From the NCBI GenBank assembly GCA_013398955.1, contig VWPU01006300.1, positions 1 through 64,000 on the forward strand: a stretch of DNA of 64,000 nt. Reading direction: 5' to 3'. The number at the start of each line of letters is the position of its first letter. Positions within the stretch are counted from its first letter, which is position 1. The position numbers were made by a program, and so were the translations under genes. The notes beneath the pieces were generated by a model. It saw nothing but the letters and a program-made list of their open reading frames with translations. It made no database searches and was not told the DNA's origin. Below, piece by piece: positions 1 to 12,003 of the stretch. The DNA is from Callaeas wilsoni. Its lineage: Eukaryota > Chordata > Aves > Passeriformes > Callaeidae.

Positions 1-221
1 TCTGGGTGCCAGCCTCTTCACACATCAGTTTCTTGATATCAGTTTCTTGATGCAACACACACGGCTGCTCCATCCACACAGAGAATTCCTGATTTAGCTC
101 ATTTCTCCAGGTATGACAGAGCGTTGTCTTTAGCACTAATTAACACTGATTATTCCTCTCAGCTCCATTCGCCATGGAATAGATCTGCACGTGTCTCTTC
201 AGCAGACACCGGATCAAGACC

Positions 222-313
222 AGGGGCTTGGAGCATCCTGGTCCAGTGGAAGGTGTTCCTGCCCACGGCAGAGAGTTGGAACAAGGTAATATTTAATGTC
301 CCTGGGATTCTAA
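222..313 (+). mobile_element. Degenerate CR1 LINE 3' fragment
   Basis: The stretch follows the CR1 3' region order: a 'cttggagcatcctggtcca' block, then 'gtggaaggtgttcctgccc', then a 'gttggaacaaggtaat' block. The final CCTTCCAACCCAAACC block is decayed. Plus-strand orientation is inferred because the blocks run in CR1 sense order. The copy is old and 5'-truncated, as most bird CR1 copies are. Confidence 0.7.
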
Positions 314-547
314 GGGGTCTCCATTGACCCGCCCGAAAACAAATTTCCTTCTAAATGCGTGTTCCCTACTATAGAACGATGGCACGTTTTTCCATTTCTC
401 TGACACCCAAAAGGCCATTTCCAATAGGTATTTCCAAAGGAAAAAAAACGAAGGGAAGGGAGGGGTGGGGGGAAAGACCCGTTACGAAATACGAGTCTAA
501 GAGTAAAAAAACAAAGTTGTTTATGTTTTTCTCAAGATCCAAATCTG

Positions 548-1545
548 TAAATCCACCGGACTCCGGGTGCGCGGGGCTGCCAGGACTCGCATCCCGCATC
601 CCGCATCGCGATCCGGGCCGCGCTTTCTGGGGCGCCGCGCGGGGAGCGCAGCCTCCTCACCCGGAGCGGGATCGACCATTCTTCATCCTCCCGGGATGAC
701 AGACCCCTCCAGAGGAACCACTTTTAAGCGCAGACAAATAGCCGGCACATTCCTCCAGCCCTCTCCGGAGCATCCCACACCCCCTTCTGCCCGCATCCCG
801 CCCCGCTCGGGGCTGTGCTCCGCTCGCACCGGGGTGGAAACGCGGCCATCCATCATCGGCTCGGGTTGCCGCAGCAGCCCTTCTACGGGGAGTAAGTGGT
901 ACTCGAAGGTTGCTCTGCTGCTACTCATCACAACTTACCACCCTACAACTTCTTGTTGGAAACAGGACGAGTTGTTTTGCAGCCGCCTGTGCTGGTGGCG
1001 CAAAGCCCATCACCTGGTGGTCCTGCCATCCCCCGTCACCCCCGGCCAGAGGAACTACGGAAACCCGCTTTAATTGTTCATCTAACACCGGCTTATCTCA
1101 GACCCGATTCCCAGCACGAGGGATGTCATGCTCAGTATCCTGGAAGAGCTCCGGGATGCCCGCGGAGGCAATACCCAACGTGCGGGGGCTCTGCCCGGAG
1201 CCCAGGGCAGCGCGGCTCGGCTGCCTGTGCCCAGCCCGGCCGGGCTGCGAGCCAAGCAGCGAGCGCAGCCCGGCTCCTGCCGCTCCTCCCGGCCCGCAAT
1301 TAGCACAGATCCGCTCCCAGAACAGGAGAAGTCCCTCAGGCCCCGGGACGAGAGCAGCCAGAAGCCACGGCAGCCAACCCAAACAAGTCATTTGGCTCCC
1401 AGCCTACGCCGTGTGTCCTGAAGGGCCCTCGGCAGCGGCTCCCGCTCACCTTTCATTGCACAGGCACTTGGAAGCAGAGCAGGACGCACAGGCACCGTAA
1501 ATACCGGGCTCTGGAAGGTGTCCGGCCCGCTCCGGGGGCTGGCGA
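548..1545. promoter_or_regulatory. CpG island, candidate promoter or first-exon region
   Basis: CpG is abundant here and scarce almost everywhere else in the window. The densest part, about 550-680, has roughly two dozen CpG in about 125 bases. A second dense part covers about 1,120-1,340, and the density fades by about 1,545. Unmethylated islands of this kind usually mark vertebrate promoters. Two donor-like splice sites lie inside it: GGGGA|GTAAGT on the plus strand (exon end 891) and GAAAG|GTGAGC on the minus strand (exon end 1,450). I could not identify a first exon, TATA box or protein, so the direction of transcription is undecided. Several frames are open for 70-200 codons, as expected in GC-rich DNA with few stop codons, and none resembles a protein I know. 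Confidence 0.7.
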
Positions 1546-2293
1546 CACAGGGGTTTAGATTCATCCCACCTCATTCCGACACTGCAGACTGCTCCGTGAC
1601 CTTCCGCCAAGAGCACGAAACACCCCCAAAGGATTCTGCTTGACAAAGCCTTGCAAAATCCCTCCAACGCGGTCACACTGGGAAGTAGAACCATGGAAAT
1701 CCCATGCAGCCAGTAAAAGGTCACATTTGCCATTTCCCACACGGGAGAAGCTCCCTACTAAAATTCAGAGTTTCGCAATTCCCAGCGAGGAACTCGGTCA
1801 TTTATTTTTTATCAGTGAAACACGGGTGTCTCAAAGACATCCCCAAAGAGCTGCAAGCAGACCTCGTGCGATCGGAGTCGAACACAACATCCATTGATGC
1901 CCACGCTGCTCGACGTTCTGGAGCTGAGCTTCACCTCGCTGCTGACGCATCCCCAGCACGCAGCCCTCACCGCCTGCTCACCATCAACAACTGCACACAG
2001 ATGACCCTGCTGGCAGGAGAAGCATTCCTGCTCTCCAGCAGCTGCAAAGCAAGGTCGCTGTGAGCGGCCAACGCTACCGGTACCGACTTGGTACGGCAAA
2101 CACTCCTCGTGTCACTCCAAGCGACGCAAAATAGGCGTTGCGTCTTCTCCTTTCCCAAGGACTCCTTGCAAAAATAACTGTGATCATAATACTTTAATGC
2201 CTCGTTCTTAATTCCTTACAGGTGTTTCCCGCTCTGCCAGCAGAGCCAACACCATCACCACTCCAGGGTAAAAGCCCAGGCAGAGAGAAAGAA
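1546..2293. other. Non-coding stretch beside the CpG island
   Basis: CpG density falls off and base composition becomes mixed. Open frames are under 120 codons and overlap on both strands. I see no repeat, RNA gene or recognisable exon. Confidence 0.4.
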
Positions 2294-2346
2294 CAGTTGG
2301 ACTTGATGATCTCATAGGTATTTCCCAACCTCTAGAATTCTACGAA
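2294..2346 (+). mobile_element. Short CR1 3' remnant
   Basis: The sequence contains the CR1-like series 'gttggacttgatgatctc', 'cccaacctct' and 'agaattctacga', the last resembling the terminal ATTCTATGA repeats. Only about 50 bp survive. Confidence 0.55.
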
Positions 2347-3216
2347 ATGCCTCATCAGCAGCATCTCAGAATTAACATTTCCATGCTGAGACAGCCTGGA
2401 GAGGTTTGCCAAAACCTTTCAGGTATACAGTTCTTGTGATGCTGCTTGTTTATATGCCCATGTTTTGGATTTTATTGGCCGCTTCGCTGCCCTCATTGTC
2501 TTTTTTAATTTTTTCTGGTGAGAAAAGCAGCACTAAATGTTACCATTTTTGCGGCCTGCAGGTTAAACTCTAGACACACAGTATCACTGCAAGTAGCAGT
2601 TCCTTTGACAAATTGATTGTGGAAGGCAAAATTAGGTCACCTGAGCAATTCTTAGAGTGATTCGGAGGGGATTTCGCTTTTGTCTCCTGGAGAGGCCGCG
2701 CTCCATCCGCTGTTTGTCATCACAGATCAGTGTTCAACCAGCAAACAAGAGAAGGCATCTGGACCAGAACAACATTGTGCTGCAGGGGACCAGCAACGCA
2801 GAGCCCAAACTCAAGGGCTCTCTCGAGCCACGGGGTTTGCATTAAGGCACTGATCTGTGTTCTCCTGTCACTCTGCACTTGTCCATTAAACAGGCCTGAA
2901 TTCACTGCAGGCAATTCTTTACTCAGCTGAGGAACAGAGACATCTCACAACAAAGCAGAGAATGGGGGCTACCAGCAAGAAGTCAGCATTCGGCATCAAT
3001 AATCATCTGACTGTCAGCACAAGGAAACCCCACTCCTGTCCTAAAAACACTGGATGCTGAGCAGGAAGGGGAGTAAGGGCCATGGGATGTGCAGTAAAAA
3101 TGCAACTCAATCATTTTTCTCACCAGGAGAGAGGCAAAATGTTTGCATGTCTGTATTCAAGGGAAAATGAGGGTGCAGCAAAGCCTTTCAAAGCCCCCAA
3201 CGCTGAAATACCACCA
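2346..3216. other. Unique non-coding stretch
   Basis: Short frames of 60-66 codons overlap on both strands around 2,657-2,930. None looks conserved or carries a domain. No repeat is visible. Confidence 0.35.
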
Positions 3217-3376
3217 CGGAATCCCAGAACGGTTTGGGTTGGAAGGGACCTTAAAGCTCACCCTGTTCCACCCTCCTGCCATGGGCAGGGACACCTTCCA
3301 CTGTCCCAGGCTGCTCCAAGCCCCATCCAACCTGGCCTGGAACACTTCCAGGGACGAGGCAGCCACAGCTTCTCTG
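3217..3376 (-). mobile_element. CR1 LINE 3' fragment
   Basis: The block reads GGTTTGGGTTGGAAGGGACC followed by 'gccatgggcagggacacctt', 'ctgctccaagccc', 'aacctggcctggaacacttc' and 'agccacagcttctctg'. This is the reverse complement of the avian CR1 3' end, so the element lies on the minus strand with its 3' terminus near 3,217. It is truncated at 3,376, and no reverse transcriptase reading frame remains. Confidence 0.93.
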
Positions 3377-5984
3377 CGCCTCCCATCCCCTTGGGATGCC
3401 TCCAAGGAGGATCACGGGATACGAGGAAGCTGCTTCACCTCCTAAACCACTTCAGGAAGAGGCAATGCAGACCCAAGGGTGTTCCAGCAGCACGTCCTGG
3501 GAAACCCCAGCTGTCCTCAGGCAAAGGGCTCAGCACCTGAACACGAATCCTGCCGGCCAGCAGCACAGCCTCACAAACATTCCAGGTGCTCTCAAGCTCC
3601 TAAAGGCCGGCATTGCTTCTCCAGGAAGGCCACGTCTCGTTGCCAGGGATATTCTACCCCACGGGATAATAAAAGTCACAACACTTTTCATCTTCATTTC
3701 TAACCTTGGATTATGGTACTTCCTTTCACATCAATTACGCCTGTTATGTACTTCACGGTCTAAAAGGCTCTTGCTTCATAAGACTACATTATTTTATAAA
3801 TAGAATAATGAAATACCTTTGACTCATACCCATTGATTAAAGATGAGGGAAAGGATCACTCATCTTTACGTGAAATGGAAAAAAATGAAGTTAAATCAGT
3901 TATGATTTTTTTTTAACCATGACACGTGCTAGCGGTATTATTTTTAAAAAATTATATTCAAGCAAATTCCAAATTCCATAAAATTTCTAATGTCCAGGCA
4001 TAGCAGATTTGATCCCTGCAATTTACTTAAAAGAACAGAACAAAACCCCTTTTTTAAAGGGAAGGAGCACAAAACCTCTTGAATTCTTCTGCATGACTAA
4101 GATCATCCTTTTGATTTCTGCCCCCAAGCTGATGGAGCTGTTAAAATTGATATCTTCTGCCCATCCATCAGCTTCTCTTCAGCTTAAAAACAAAACAACA
4201 CACCTGACTGCAGCTGGATTTCTACCGAATAAACCAGGGTAGTCCTCAGTTATCTTCTCACTAAACGAAGAGGCATCCAGAGAATTAAGTGTGAGATTCA
4301 TCTTCCCATTTTAAGGAAAGTTGTTTTTTTTTACACCACATCGCCTGATGGAGGAGTTGTATCCTGCTGCTGCGACAGAAATTAGCTGAAGCAGCAGAAC
4401 AGGCAAAAATAAAATAAAACACAGGAAAAATAAAATAGATCATAGAAACTACATATTAATACTTCAGGCTAAGACATTAAAGCTCGTTGTCCTGAGAGCT
4501 GCGCTGTTGAATTGCAGATATAAAACCTGGCTTGTACTTCTATAAAGTTGGTTTATCATTCTGCCATTCCCCCAAGGCCTTGGGGATGGAAGAGCCGACG
4601 CCAAAACCATTCCCACCGGTGATCTCAAGACTCTGCTTCCACTTCATTCCGAGCCGCCAGCACGGATCCGTTCACATCTTGCGTTTATTCACAGGGATAA
4701 GTGCAGAAACGTGAATTCTGGGACTTTGATTTGCTTCTGAGCAGGCTGCCAGTGTAACCGAGGAGCGCTGCCCGCTGTTCTTTTCACGGACAAACAGCAG
4801 CAGGGCACCGCGGCCATCCGAGGGGTGCTCGGAGGAGCATCAGCGGATACACCCCCAGAAGGCTGCTCCTGTCACCTGCCTGCCCCCTCAGCTGCTGGCA
4901 GGCAAAGCTTCCAGGAATAAACACAAGAAAACTCACCCTCCTACGCACCCAGCGTTCCCTCAGGGGGCTGTTAGCCATCGAAGTTTGTACGCAGCGCCGC
5001 TTCGGAATCTCATTTAAATATTTATTAATATATAATACATTAATATAAAGCCATGTTTGTCTCAATAAGAAACAATAAATCCTTACCTCATTTTGGATAT
5101 TATGTCTTTTTTTTCTTTTAGAAGTGAAATGCTTTTTAACTCGGGCTATCATGCATTTCCTTTAATCCCCTCTCTGGCACAGTAAAATCTTCTGACAGGC
5201 AGCGTCAGTTCTAACTCAGGACTGCACCTTTTGCTTATTACTTGTGGTGTTCCAGTACCTCACAAGCAGGAAGATTCCCAGATGCCTGCCAGCTATCCAG
5301 CGCTCCTCATTTTTAGGCAGGTTGTCTCTCACCTCGAATCACCGAGACACTCCAAGAGACTGCACTGCAGCGAGGCAAAGAGAACTCAAGAAAGCACTTC
5401 TGGCTAAACTTTCAGCTCACAAATACTAGAAGCATGTGAATCTGGCATTAACAAGGATCTAGGTGAGCACCCACAGTCACAGTATGATCTGCACGAAGCC
5501 TGGGCAGGCTCTGAAGGGCCATGAATCAATGTGTTTCTGAAAAAGGACTATTCTAAAAGCATGGACTTGAATCCATCAGTGCAAGGAAGAGGGAGGATTT
5601 GCCCCGACACCTGTTCCTGCCACAGCCATCTATTAACTGAGCAGTGTTACTCTTCTGGGAACCTGATTTAAATTGTTGCCACTACTCAGCATTTCTCTGC
5701 AAAGTGTCTCAACGTAGCACAGATGTGACTCTGGATTTTTTTAACTCTAGGCAAGAAAACGAAGCAAGGAACACGAATGGAATGGGGAGGACAGTCTGGG
5801 CTCATCCACAAGCAGATGACAGAAGGGCTCTCGGCCAGGGTGTTCCATTCTGGATACAGCCATTCCATAGGCTCAGACTGGACCTACCTCAGGGAACAGA
5901 GGCTTGGGGTGCAGCTACAACTTTACACTCCTTTTCAGGATTTCGGGAATGGAGTCTGCCTCTTCCCATGGGCTCAAGGGAGAC
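3377..5984. other. Unique, partly AT-rich non-coding stretch
   Basis: I see no repeat family or exon. A T-run lies near 3,907-3,916 and an AT-rich stretch at about 5,018-5,055. A CpG-richer patch at about 4,750-4,880 is too short and weak to call an island. Confidence 0.35.
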
Positions 5985-6285
5985 CTTATGGCAGCCTGGC
6001 AGCACCTGAAGGGGGCCTAAAAAAAGCTGGAGAGGGACATTTCACGAGGGCTTGTAGTGGGCAGGACATGGGGGAATGGCTTTACACAAAAGGAGGGTAG
6101 GGTTAGATGGGATATTGGGAAGGAATCGTTCCCTGGGAGGGTGGGGAGGCCCTGGCACAGAGAAGCTGTGGCTGCCCCTGGATCCTTGGGAGTGTCCAAG
6201 GCCAGGTTGGGACAGTGGAAGGTGTCCCTGCCCACGGCCTTTGAGGTCCCTTCCAACCCAAACCACCCCGTGGTTCCGCAGCACC
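5985..6285 (+). mobile_element. CR1 LINE 3' fragment, about 300 bp
   Basis: The order is the CR1 sense order: 'gctggagagggacattt', 'gggaatggcttta', 'agatgggatattgggaagg', 'ccctgggagggtgg', 'gaggccctggcacag', 'agaagctgtggctgcccctg', 'cagtggaaggtgtccctgcc' and GGTCCCTTCCAACCCAAACC. The 3' end is near 6,270. It is missing the short piece usually found between 'gccaggttgg' and 'cagtggaagg', a small internal deletion. Confidence 0.93.
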
Positions 6286-7122
6286 GCTTCCCTCTGTCTC
6301 TCCAGCTGCAGACAGCTCCTGCACAGGGCATTTCGTGGGTCCACATCCAGGTCAGGCTTTGTGTGGGGTTACACAAGCATGCCCCCTGACTGAGGACAAA
6401 GCAGATGGAGCCTGCTCCCAGCTCCGGCCCTCCAGGTGCTGCACTTAAGAAGCCGCCCCGGCGTCACGCAAGCCTCGCATTAAAAGTCTGCTCGAAGCCC
6501 TTCTGCGACTGAACGAGCCGTGACGTCCGTAAAAGCTTTTTAACGGTGGCCCAAACTTTTTAGAAAGCTTCTGTCTTCAACAACAAAGTACAGCAGCGAA
6601 GGAAATGGGATGTGAAACCAGCCTGAGCGGTGGCGTGTCCGAGCCATCCTCGAGCTAAGAAGCCAAAAAGTGCTTTACCAAACGCAGAGAGGGTGGGTTT
6701 GGGCAGGCCCTTTCGCTGGCCCAAGGGGCACTGAAGGACACAAACAGGGTGGCAAAAGGAACCACGCAAAGCAGCAAACCCAGACAGGTTCAGTGCCCAC
6801 ACAGCTCGCTCGGGTCCCTCCCAGCCCAGCAGCTACACCTGCACGCCCGCCTTGGCAATGGGAGTACCACCGTGCATGGGAAGAAGGGAAGAGAGGAGGA
6901 GTCTCCATTTAGACCAGAAATTACCCTTAAGAAACGCCCCCAGTGAAGGATTATAGCTATTGGGATGTAGAAGCAAAGTAACAAGGTGAGACGTGAGAGA
7001 ACAGTCAGGGAAGCTGCAGGGGCTCGGCTGGTTCAGTGGCAGGAGGCAGAGATCCAGAACACCGGCTTGGATCAGCTGGGAAATGCTGTTAAACACCAGC
7101 ACTGCAGTGCTTTCAACAGATT
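6286..7122. other. Unique non-coding stretch
   Basis: Moderately GC-rich with several overlapping short frames on both strands. No repeat, RNA gene or recognisable exon was found. Confidence 0.35.
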
Positions 7123-7342
7123 CAGAATCGTAAAACCACAGAGCGGTTTGGGTTGGAAGGGATCTCAAAGCTCATCCCATCCCCCCCCTGCCATGGCAGG
7201 GACACCTTCCACCATCCCAGGTTTCTCCAAGCCCCGTCCAACCTGGCCTTGGACACTTCCAGGGATCCAGGGGCAGCCCCAGCTTCTCTGGGCACCCTGT
7301 GCTAGGGCCTCCTCACCCTCACAGGGAAGAATTCCTTCTGTA
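7123..7342 (-). mobile_element. CR1 LINE 3' fragment
   Basis: It starts with a decayed 'cagaatcgtaaaaccacaga' end, then GGTTTGGGTTGGAAGGGA, 'gccatggcagggacacct', 'aacctggccttggacacttc', 'gatccaggggcagcc' and 'gggcaccctgtgctaggg', ending with 'agggaagaattcctt'. This is the reverse complement of the CR1 3' region, so the element is on the minus strand and 5'-truncated. Confidence 0.94.
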
Positions 7343-8566
7343 TTCCAAATTTTGTATGTCCAACCTATAGATCTGTAACAGAATCTGAAGAGCAGCGTTT
7401 TCCATTGATGAAAGACACTTCTGAACAGTACCTTTCCAAATACACAGGTCTGCCTGAATGCACTGAGACAGCACACAAATTGTGCCTTCACCATCCCCCA
7501 TCCCACTTTCTGCATCCTATTCCCGCTAAGCAGCATTTCCAACGGACAATCTGTCTGTTACCTGAAGACCCACCATTAGTTTTAATGCAGAAAACCCATC
7601 CTTTACCACGTGAGGAGATCTGCCTGAAACAGAGGCACTCATTAACGCAGAGACCGGCAGGAAACACAGCTCTACATGAATTCTGATTAGACCTGCTCTG
7701 AAAGAAGTTAATTCCTGAAGCCAGTCCTTTCACCATGCACAGGACTAGAAAATGTGCCATTTCCTCCCGCTCCTCCACTTCTGCTCCTGCCCTCCCCCCC
7801 ATTATTCCAATGGTTTCCATGCCATTTCATTAACAGGATAAAAAAAATTAACATAATTTTCTAACATGCCAAAAAAAAAAAAAAAAAAATTGGAGGAGGG
7901 GGTTGGAAAATTCACTTCCTTGCTTTTTGCTGTTTTAGCTCCAAAGCTAAGCAAGCCCAGCTGCTCAGGAAATACCATTGGAATGAACACATTATTGAAC
8001 ATGGAAGAATCAATCGAGATTGCTGTCAAAAATTTCACATGCTGCAAGCAGGCCAGCAATCAAAGGGCTCTTACGAAATACTTCTCAGCCACGTTGAACA
8101 ACTTCATCTTTCAAAACTCGGGCACATGATCAAAATTACTTCGAAAAAAAATGAAATCGCAGGGAAAAGAACTGAATTAGAGTAATTTCACCAGGAAGCC
8201 AGGAGCTATTTTTTGTTATTAACACCTGACATTACATGACTGTTCTCTAGGCATTGCATTTATTCCAGAGCAAATGAGGAGAGAGGAGGGGAAAAAAAAA
8301 AAAAAAAAAGTTGTAGCTAAAGATTACTTCTTTCCAAATAGCAAAGCCCACTCATTTTGGGGCTGATTTCATCCTGGATTCTTTTCACTGACACATTTGC
8401 TGACAGCACACGAAGGACATGGACTGTTTTAAAGGGCAACTTTGGCCTGTTTTGCTGTAAATACTTGAGCACCGCGGAGGTTTCTCTCAGTCAGCTGACA
8501 GTGATGAACAACTGGGCCATGCCAGAGTTTCTCAGGGCTCTCCTGCAGCCACAAGGAGGAAATTTC
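7343..8566. other. Unique stretch with two A-tracts
   Basis: A run of about 19 A lies at about 7,871-7,889, followed by a G-rich purine stretch. A second run of about 17 A at about 8,293-8,309 is preceded by a G-rich purine stretch. No LINE sequence abuts either run, so they are not obvious retrotransposon tails. No exon was seen. Confidence 0.4.
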
Positions 8567-8675
8567 AGGCCTTGGAGCACCCTGGGATAGTGGAAGTTGT
8601 CCCGGCCCATGGCATGGGGTGGAACTGGATGAGCTTTAAGGTCCCTTCCAACCCAAACCAGTCTGGGATTTTATC
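8567..8675 (+). mobile_element. CR1 LINE 3' end, about 105 bp
   Basis: Contains 'ccttggagcaccctggga', 'tagtggaagttgtcccggcc', 'ggtggaactggatgagcttt' and GGTCCCTTCCAACCCAAACC followed by 'agtctggga'. Plus orientation, heavily 5'-truncated, and well preserved at its 3' end. Confidence 0.92.
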
Positions 8676-11387
8676 CCAGGTTTCCCATGTCCCGATGCAA
8701 CAGATTGGTTTGTTTATGGTTCTCCTGCATTCTCATAATGCTGTGCCACTCTGAAGTAATCATCTCCAGCAAGTCTGCTCTTCCTTGCATCAACAGATGG
8801 AATGTAACTGCCTGTTCAGCTCCTCTTCCGAGCAAATCCTTTGGATCCTTACTTGTTTCCCCTAAAGAACCTTTTGGTGGCTTTCATAAGCTGACAGTTC
8901 AGATCTCGCAGCGCAGAGGAGGATACTGTGAACTGAGGCTGTTCTTGCAAATTCTATATTCCTCCATTACTAAGCTGAAATAACCAACTTCTGCTCTTTT
9001 TTTTGGTGTTTTTCTCTCAGCTGTGTTGATGATAATGCGTTATCACCTCACGGAATTTAGCTCTGGGATATTCCATTTGACAGTAACTGAAGTTTTTAGT
9101 TTCTTTAGTATCTGCTGGCACATGCCTTTAGTCACTGAAATGCTCCCAGAAAAGGGGCCACTTCATTCAAAAACTCTGCACCTCCACGGGAAACAGATAA
9201 ATAAAAATCACGGAAAATGAACAACTCACCCTGAGGGTACAGTGCATACAAAACAGAAAAATACCCTCAAGCACCTCTTTTTTTCCCCCCTCCTCAACCC
9301 AACATCCAGAAGACTCAAAGGAGATACAACCTTCGTAATTCTAGGATTCCACCATGAATAGAAAAAACATATTAATAATCGCTATTATCCATTTTTGGCA
9401 CCTCGAAACGTTGCCCCCAAAGTGTATTTGGAGCCTGGCTCACATAAATTGTTGCAGGAGGATGATGCTCTGCCTCCTTCCTTTTATACCCCAGACAGGG
9501 GGGTTGAGTAAATGTCTCATAAAAAGCAAATAATTACAGGAAACTTAAGCCCCCTGCTGCTCCTAATTTGAACTGTTCTTTGAGCCTGAAGCCACAAGAT
9601 TTGCTAATGGCCTGGATTACTTAGCAGAAATTAAGTTTTGTCTTAAAGTCTCTTGAATTAATGACCTCCAAAGCGTGGAATCGGCTTTGTGAACAAGAGT
9701 CCTGAGGATCCTGGCAAACACAAGAAAATAAAGAGAACACAGGTTTCGAAGCTGAAGATTAAAAGGCTGCTTTAAAATTAAGATTAGTTATAAGAGATGA
9801 AAGCTGAGCAGATAATGCATTTGCCTTCCTGGGCAGAGAGAATGCGCTATGTCAAAAATTCATTCAAAAATTCAAGTCTTGTCCACCTTGAAAAACAAAT
9901 GAATGGCTTTATTTTCCCTTCCTTTCTTATCAGGCAAGGATTTTCAAGTATGCTCCTTCAACTTTTATTATGGCTTTTATGTCCAAGTCAAATAGTTTGC
10001 TCTCAGCGTATGTGAAACTAAATACTGGCAGCTATTGACTGTAAAAGGAAATTCTTAATTGGATGATTTACATCCTCTTGATTCTACCAACAATTTTGCA
10101 GAAATGTTAAATTACACACGATTGCTTGCACCATGACTCCCACTCTTTATTACACCGTTCAAGTTCCCAGAATTATACCTTACTTCACTGAAAAAGAAAA
10201 AAAAATAGATCAATCGAGTAAATTCATTTGAAGATTTATCAGTTTCTTACATTTAGGCACTTTTAAGGTGTTTGGTGCTTCAATTAACTTGCAAAGTTAT
10301 GAATTGTACAATCAGAACGCTCTTGAATAATGTTTAATTAAGACCCAAATGTCGCAACAAAGGTTATCAGAGGCGTTTTTAAAAGCCTGTTTTACCTGGG
10401 AAAAGCTCATCTTGATTCAAGCTGTGAAGTGATTTGAAATTCAGTGAACTGGGGGAATTATTATTAAAGTAGAAGGCACAGATCTTCCGAAGAAGTTCTG
10501 AATTCCAGAACACGCAGCTTGCTGAACAATTAGCATCGATAATTCTGACCCCTCCCTTTTCCTTGTTCACTGAAATTGGGATATTCTCAGGAGAGAAAGA
10601 TTGTGATTGTTGTCCCACCAAACAAGCACCTCAAGGAGGAAACTGCCAGGTGAAGAGTTCCAGCTGTAGCTGGGATTTTTTCCAAGTTTAAACAATCCTG
10701 GTTTTATGCAGTGGTAAGAAAGTTAAGTGAGTTATGTCCTTCTGTCCAAAAGGAAGGGGTGAGGACACACACGGCTGCCAACTGCACCTTGGTAGGAAGC
10801 ACCTCAGTGCAAAATTCTTGACCCACTTTAACATTTTCTCTGGTCTTTCTTCACCAGGCACAATGTACCTAACGTCAAGAAAGTGAAGTAAACCTGTCTT
10901 TGTAATTAATACCAAAGAAAATCATTATGTGATCATGAAAGGGTGAGGATGCCAAGAGGAGCTGCCTTATCTAAAATTTGGATTTTACCCCCAGGTTGGG
11001 GACTTCAGTTCCTCTGACTGGAGATCACCTGAAGGGCCCCAAAGGGCTAAAGGACACAAAACCTGTGACTGATTAATGAGGATTCAATAAACTACTGCTG
11101 AGCTTAGCCAAAGCACACAGTGCAAAGCCTGGCCCTCAAAAATCAGACAGCAACAAATCTCAGGCCTTCGGCCAGCCAATATTAGGGAATTTTGGGAAAC
11201 CAGACTGCAGCTTCTGCACAGTATTTTGCTGAATTTGGCAGGTCTCAGCTGCAAGCAACCTCCACAGGTTCTGAAGGCACAGCATGAGATGTGCTGGGTT
11301 AGAGCCACAGCAGGAGCATCGAGGCTCTGCTGTCACCCTGCACCCTCCAACCATCGGCAGGCAGACCTGGCTCTTCCTGGAGCCACT
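8676..11387. other. AT-rich unique stretch, no gene seen
   Basis: Low-GC sequence with TAAT-rich patches around 9,380-9,700 and 10,020-10,380. Such patches can be conserved non-coding elements, but conservation cannot be judged from one sequence. No repeat family or exon is recognised. Confidence 0.3.
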
Positions 11388-12003
11388 GGGAGCCACTGGG
11401 AACCTGGAGCGACTGAGAGCCTAGAGGCCCTGGGAGCCACTGGGAACCTGGAGCGACTGAGAGCCTAGAGGCCCTGGGAGCCACTGGGAACCTGGAGCGA
11501 CTGAGAGCCTAGAGGCCCTGGGAGCCACTGGGAACCTGGAGCGACTGAGAGCCTAGAGGCCCTGGGAGCCACTGGGAACCTGGAGCGACTGAGAGCCTAG
11601 AGGCCCTGGGAGCCACTGGGAACCTGGAGCGACTGAGAGCCTAGAGGCCCTGGGAGCCACTGGGAACCTGGAGCGACTGAGAGCCTAGAGGCCCTGGGAG
11701 CCACTGGGAACCTGGAGCGACTGAGAGCCTAGAGGCCCTGGGAGCCACTGGGAACCTGGAGCGACTGAGAGCCTAGAGGCCCTGGGAGCCACTGGGAACC
11801 TGGAGCGACTGAGAGCCTAGAGGCCCTGGGAGCCACTGGGAACCTGGAGCGACTGAGAGCCTAGAGGCCCTGGGAGCCACTGGGAACCTGGAGCGACTGA
11901 GAGCCTAGAGGCCCTGGGAGCCACTGGGAACCTGGAGCGACTGAGAGCCTAGAGGCCCTGGGAGCCACTGGGAACCTGGAGCGACTGAGAGCCTAGAGCC
12001 CCT
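11388..12003. repeat. 44-bp minisatellite, 14 units
   Basis: The unit begins GGGAGCCACTGGGAACCTGG and continues with 'agcgactgagagcctagagg' and 'ccct', giving 44 bp. Unit starts fall exactly every 44 bp from 11,388 to 11,960. The copies I checked are identical, except that the last unit has one G-to-C change at about 11,998. Such homogeneity points to recent expansion or ongoing unequal exchange. The unit itself derives from a roughly 10-bp CTGGGAGCCA-like core shared with the next block. Length is very likely to vary between individuals. Confidence 0.97.
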
